Source of the DNA: CAXRDE01 sp964342365
Lineage (GTDB): Bacteria > Cyanobacteriota > Sericytochromatia > UBA7694
Length of the DNA stretch: 64,000 nucleotides
Assembly: GCA_964342365.1 (NCBI GenBank)
Contig: CAYFGW010000001.1
Coordinates: 17,572 to 81,571 of the forward strand
Reading direction: 5' to 3'
The notes beneath the pieces were generated by a model. It saw only the letters and a list, made by a program, of their open reading frames with translations. It made no database searches and was not told where the DNA came from. A program made the translations under genes and the position numbers. Shown here piece after piece: positions 62,836 through 64,000 of the stretch (within the stretch, counting starts at the first letter, position 1; every line of letters begins with the position of its first letter).

Positions 62836-63560
62836 CAGGCAGACCGAATTTGCTTAAGGTATTGCTGGCGTTTACCCGGGTCGGTGAGGGTTTCGTAAGC
62901 GACATTGAGTCGCTGAGAAATGTTGATAAAGCGATCCGGGTGCAAATGCTTCATGCGTTGACGATAGGCTTCTTTGAGTTCGGCGGGGCCTGCTGCTTCA
63001 GTGACGCCGAGCAAAGCAAAGTAATTCACTTCCGCAAAAATAGCGGGATCAAATGGGCTGAGGCGCTCTAATTTTTCGTTTTTGGTGATCAGTTCTTCTC
63101 GCAGTTCCTGCACCTGTTCACTCAGCATGGCCACCTGATTTTGTAGCGAGAGCACCATTTGATCCTGTTGAATTAATTTAAGCTGTAAGTCCTTCATTTC
63201 CTGAGAAGCGGTTACCGGTTCGTTCCTGGGGGCTTCTACATCTTCAGCCAACACCGGTTCTGGGGGCTGAATGTGGGGCGTTTGGATATGCGGGTGCTGA
63301 TCCAGATAATGGGCCTCTTCTGCCTCGGGTAAAATCACTTCGCCGGGAAATTTAGCCATATCCTGACGCCAGTGTAGACAGGCTTCACGATAGTAATGCA
63401 TACGGGTGACACCAGAAGTGGTATGGAAGCGATTGGGCTTGCGTTTGCTGATTTCTTTGGCCTTGATCTGGCAAATCACATAGTTAGGATCTACGTTACC
63501 AAAGCGATCGTGAGCATCAGCACCAAAAACACATGTGCCACATACGCGCTCTGCCTCCAT
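62835..63560 (-). CDS. J-domain protein with N-terminal cysteine cluster
   Basis: 241 residues from the ATG at 63560 (GGGGA upstream); a longer frame to 63629 is unlikely. N-terminal Cys at 7, 10, 30 and 61 (CGTCVFG; VICQ; REACLHW) could bind a metal. A coiled coil follows (about 115-165; LKLIQQDQMVLSLQNQVAML). The C-terminal J domain (about 177-241) has the HPD motif (KHLHPDRF), so it should stimulate a DnaK-type ATPase. It lacks the G/F and zinc-finger regions of DnaJ. It leads the operon with HDOD and CheA-like genes. Confidence 0.8.
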   Translation of the reverse strand: MEAERVCGTCVFGADAHDRFGNVDPNYVICQIKAKEISKRKPNRFHTTSGVTRMHYYREACLHWRQDMAKFPGEVILPEAEEAHYLDQHPHIQTPHIQPPEPVLAEDVEAPRNEPVTASQEMKDLQLKLIQQDQMVLSLQNQVAMLSEQVQELREELITKNEKLERLSPFDPAIFAEVNYFALLGVTEAAGPAELKEAYRQRMKHLHPDRFINISQRLNVAYETLTDPGKRQQYLKQIRSA

Positions 63561-63696
63561 GATTGTCCCCGCTTTATGCCGTTTTTTATATTTTAGCAAA
63601 GGATATTCTTCAAATGCGTAGCTCTGCACTTAAAATTGACTGGAAAACCTTAATTTTTTATTAAGCAACTGGTAAGTTTTTTAGCAAACCATCAGA

Positions 63697-63702
63697 TATA
63701 AT
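63697..63702 (+). promoter_or_regulatory. -10 box (TATAAT) for the alpha-amylase gene
   Basis: Consensus TATAAT 33 nt before the ATG at 63736, with GGAG at 63724-63727. No clear -35 box. Confidence 0.5.
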
Positions 63703-63735
63703 AGAGTATAGCAACCTTGTTTTGGAGATCCCTTT

Positions 63736-64000
63736 ATGCTTTCTGCTCTCAAAAAATCCGCTTATGCCCTCCTCAGTTCTGTATGCATTTTGAGCGCCTG
63801 TTCCGCTCGCACTGCACCCAGTTTTACCCCCCGCCAGAACACCTTTTTACGGGCCGCCAATGCTGCCAGCGCTACCAGTCGCAGTACCGACCTCAACAGT
63901 CCCGGTCGCATCTGGCAAGACGAAATCATCTACTTCATTTTCACCGACCGCTTTTCTAACGGCAATCGCTCTAATGATTTTAATGTTCAGCCCAATGAGC
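63736..64000 (+). CDS. alpha-amylase (GH13) family lipoprotein, 3' end outside window
   Basis: 88 residues present; the frame is still open at the window edge. The ATG at 63736 follows GGAG. The lipobox is CILSACSAR. A Thr/Ser/Ala-rich linker leads to DEIIYFIFTDRFSNGN, the opening of the GH13 catalytic barrel, where amylases begin with a strand and the Asp-Arg-Phe-x-Asn-Gly pattern. The catalytic residues lie beyond the window. Probably a surface or periplasmic alpha-glucan hydrolase. Confidence 0.88.
   Translation, partial: MLSALKKSAYALLSSVCILSACSARTAPSFTPRQNTFLRAANAASATSRSTDLNSPGRIWQDEIIYFIFTDRFSNGNRSNDFNVQPNE

Noticed and set aside
63717..63959. 80-codon plus frame at the right edge
   Set aside because: Out of frame with the GH13 lipoprotein that has a good ribosome site and lipobox; it is a shadow.

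Overview
The window looks like a chromosomal segment of a diderm, aerobically respiring bacterium with mid-range GC. No rRNA, tRNA, insertion sequence, prophage or CRISPR array was seen. The outer-membrane porin at 10970-13069 has the N-terminal SLH domain plus coiled coil plus barrel layout typical of Cyanobacteria. Many proteins carry lipoboxes, and an Omp85-family barrel protein is present. No photosynthesis gene is seen. A non-photosynthetic relative of Cyanobacteria (Melainabacteria / Sericytochromatia / Blackallbacteria type) is my best guess; it rests on protein flavour, not on a tree.

Layout. 1-6.5 kb: the end of a complex I operon (nuoL partial, nuoM, nuoN) followed after 6 bp by a GspE/PilB-like ATPase with damaged catalytic boxes. 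6.7-9.3 kb: two divergent, A+T-rich genes for exported proteins. 9.5-13 kb: type II NADH dehydrogenase and the SLH porin, sharing a terminator. 13.5-24 kb: housekeeping and signalling genes (family 4 uracil-DNA glycosylase, TPR protein, small lipoprotein, CheA with two Hpt domains, pteridine-reductase-like SDR, oligopeptidase B, SDR, acyltransferase-like protein, M23 peptidase). 24-34.5 kb: several glycine-rich (glycine-zipper) proteins interleaved with an Omp85 protein, smpB and priA; one zipper paralogue is broken by a 100-N assembly gap. 34.7-38 kb: a minus-strand group of a sigma factor, a TlyA-type methyltransferase and an RNase III-ribulose-phosphate epimerase fusion. 38-48 kb: TPM-domain protein, duplicated DUF4388-like protein, large surface lipoproteins, gamma-carbonic-anhydrase-like protein and YchJ. 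48.5-53.4 kb: four translationally coupled, A+T-rich lipoprotein genes including a lipid-anchored serpin. 53.5-58.6 kb: second complex I operon with a NuoB-NuoC-NuoD fusion, NuoI with a long charged tail, NuoA and NuoH. 58.7-64 kb: aldo/keto reductase, a J-domain/HDOD/CheA-like operon, and the start of an alpha-amylase-family lipoprotein.

How the parts fit. Two NADH entry routes (complex I and Ndh-2) point to aerobic or otherwise respiratory metabolism. Complex I is split over two loci and no NuoE, F or G gene lies in the window. Two proteins (4443-6497 and 40335-42206) carry a 24+5+24 residue pattern like the c-di-GMP-binding MshEN module, and two CheA-type kinases are encoded without receptors or CheY nearby, so signalling is a theme. 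Most promising for novelty: the RNase III-Rpe fusion, the serpin lipoprotein operon, the decorated complex I subunits, the glycine-zipper family, and three genes that look leaderless.
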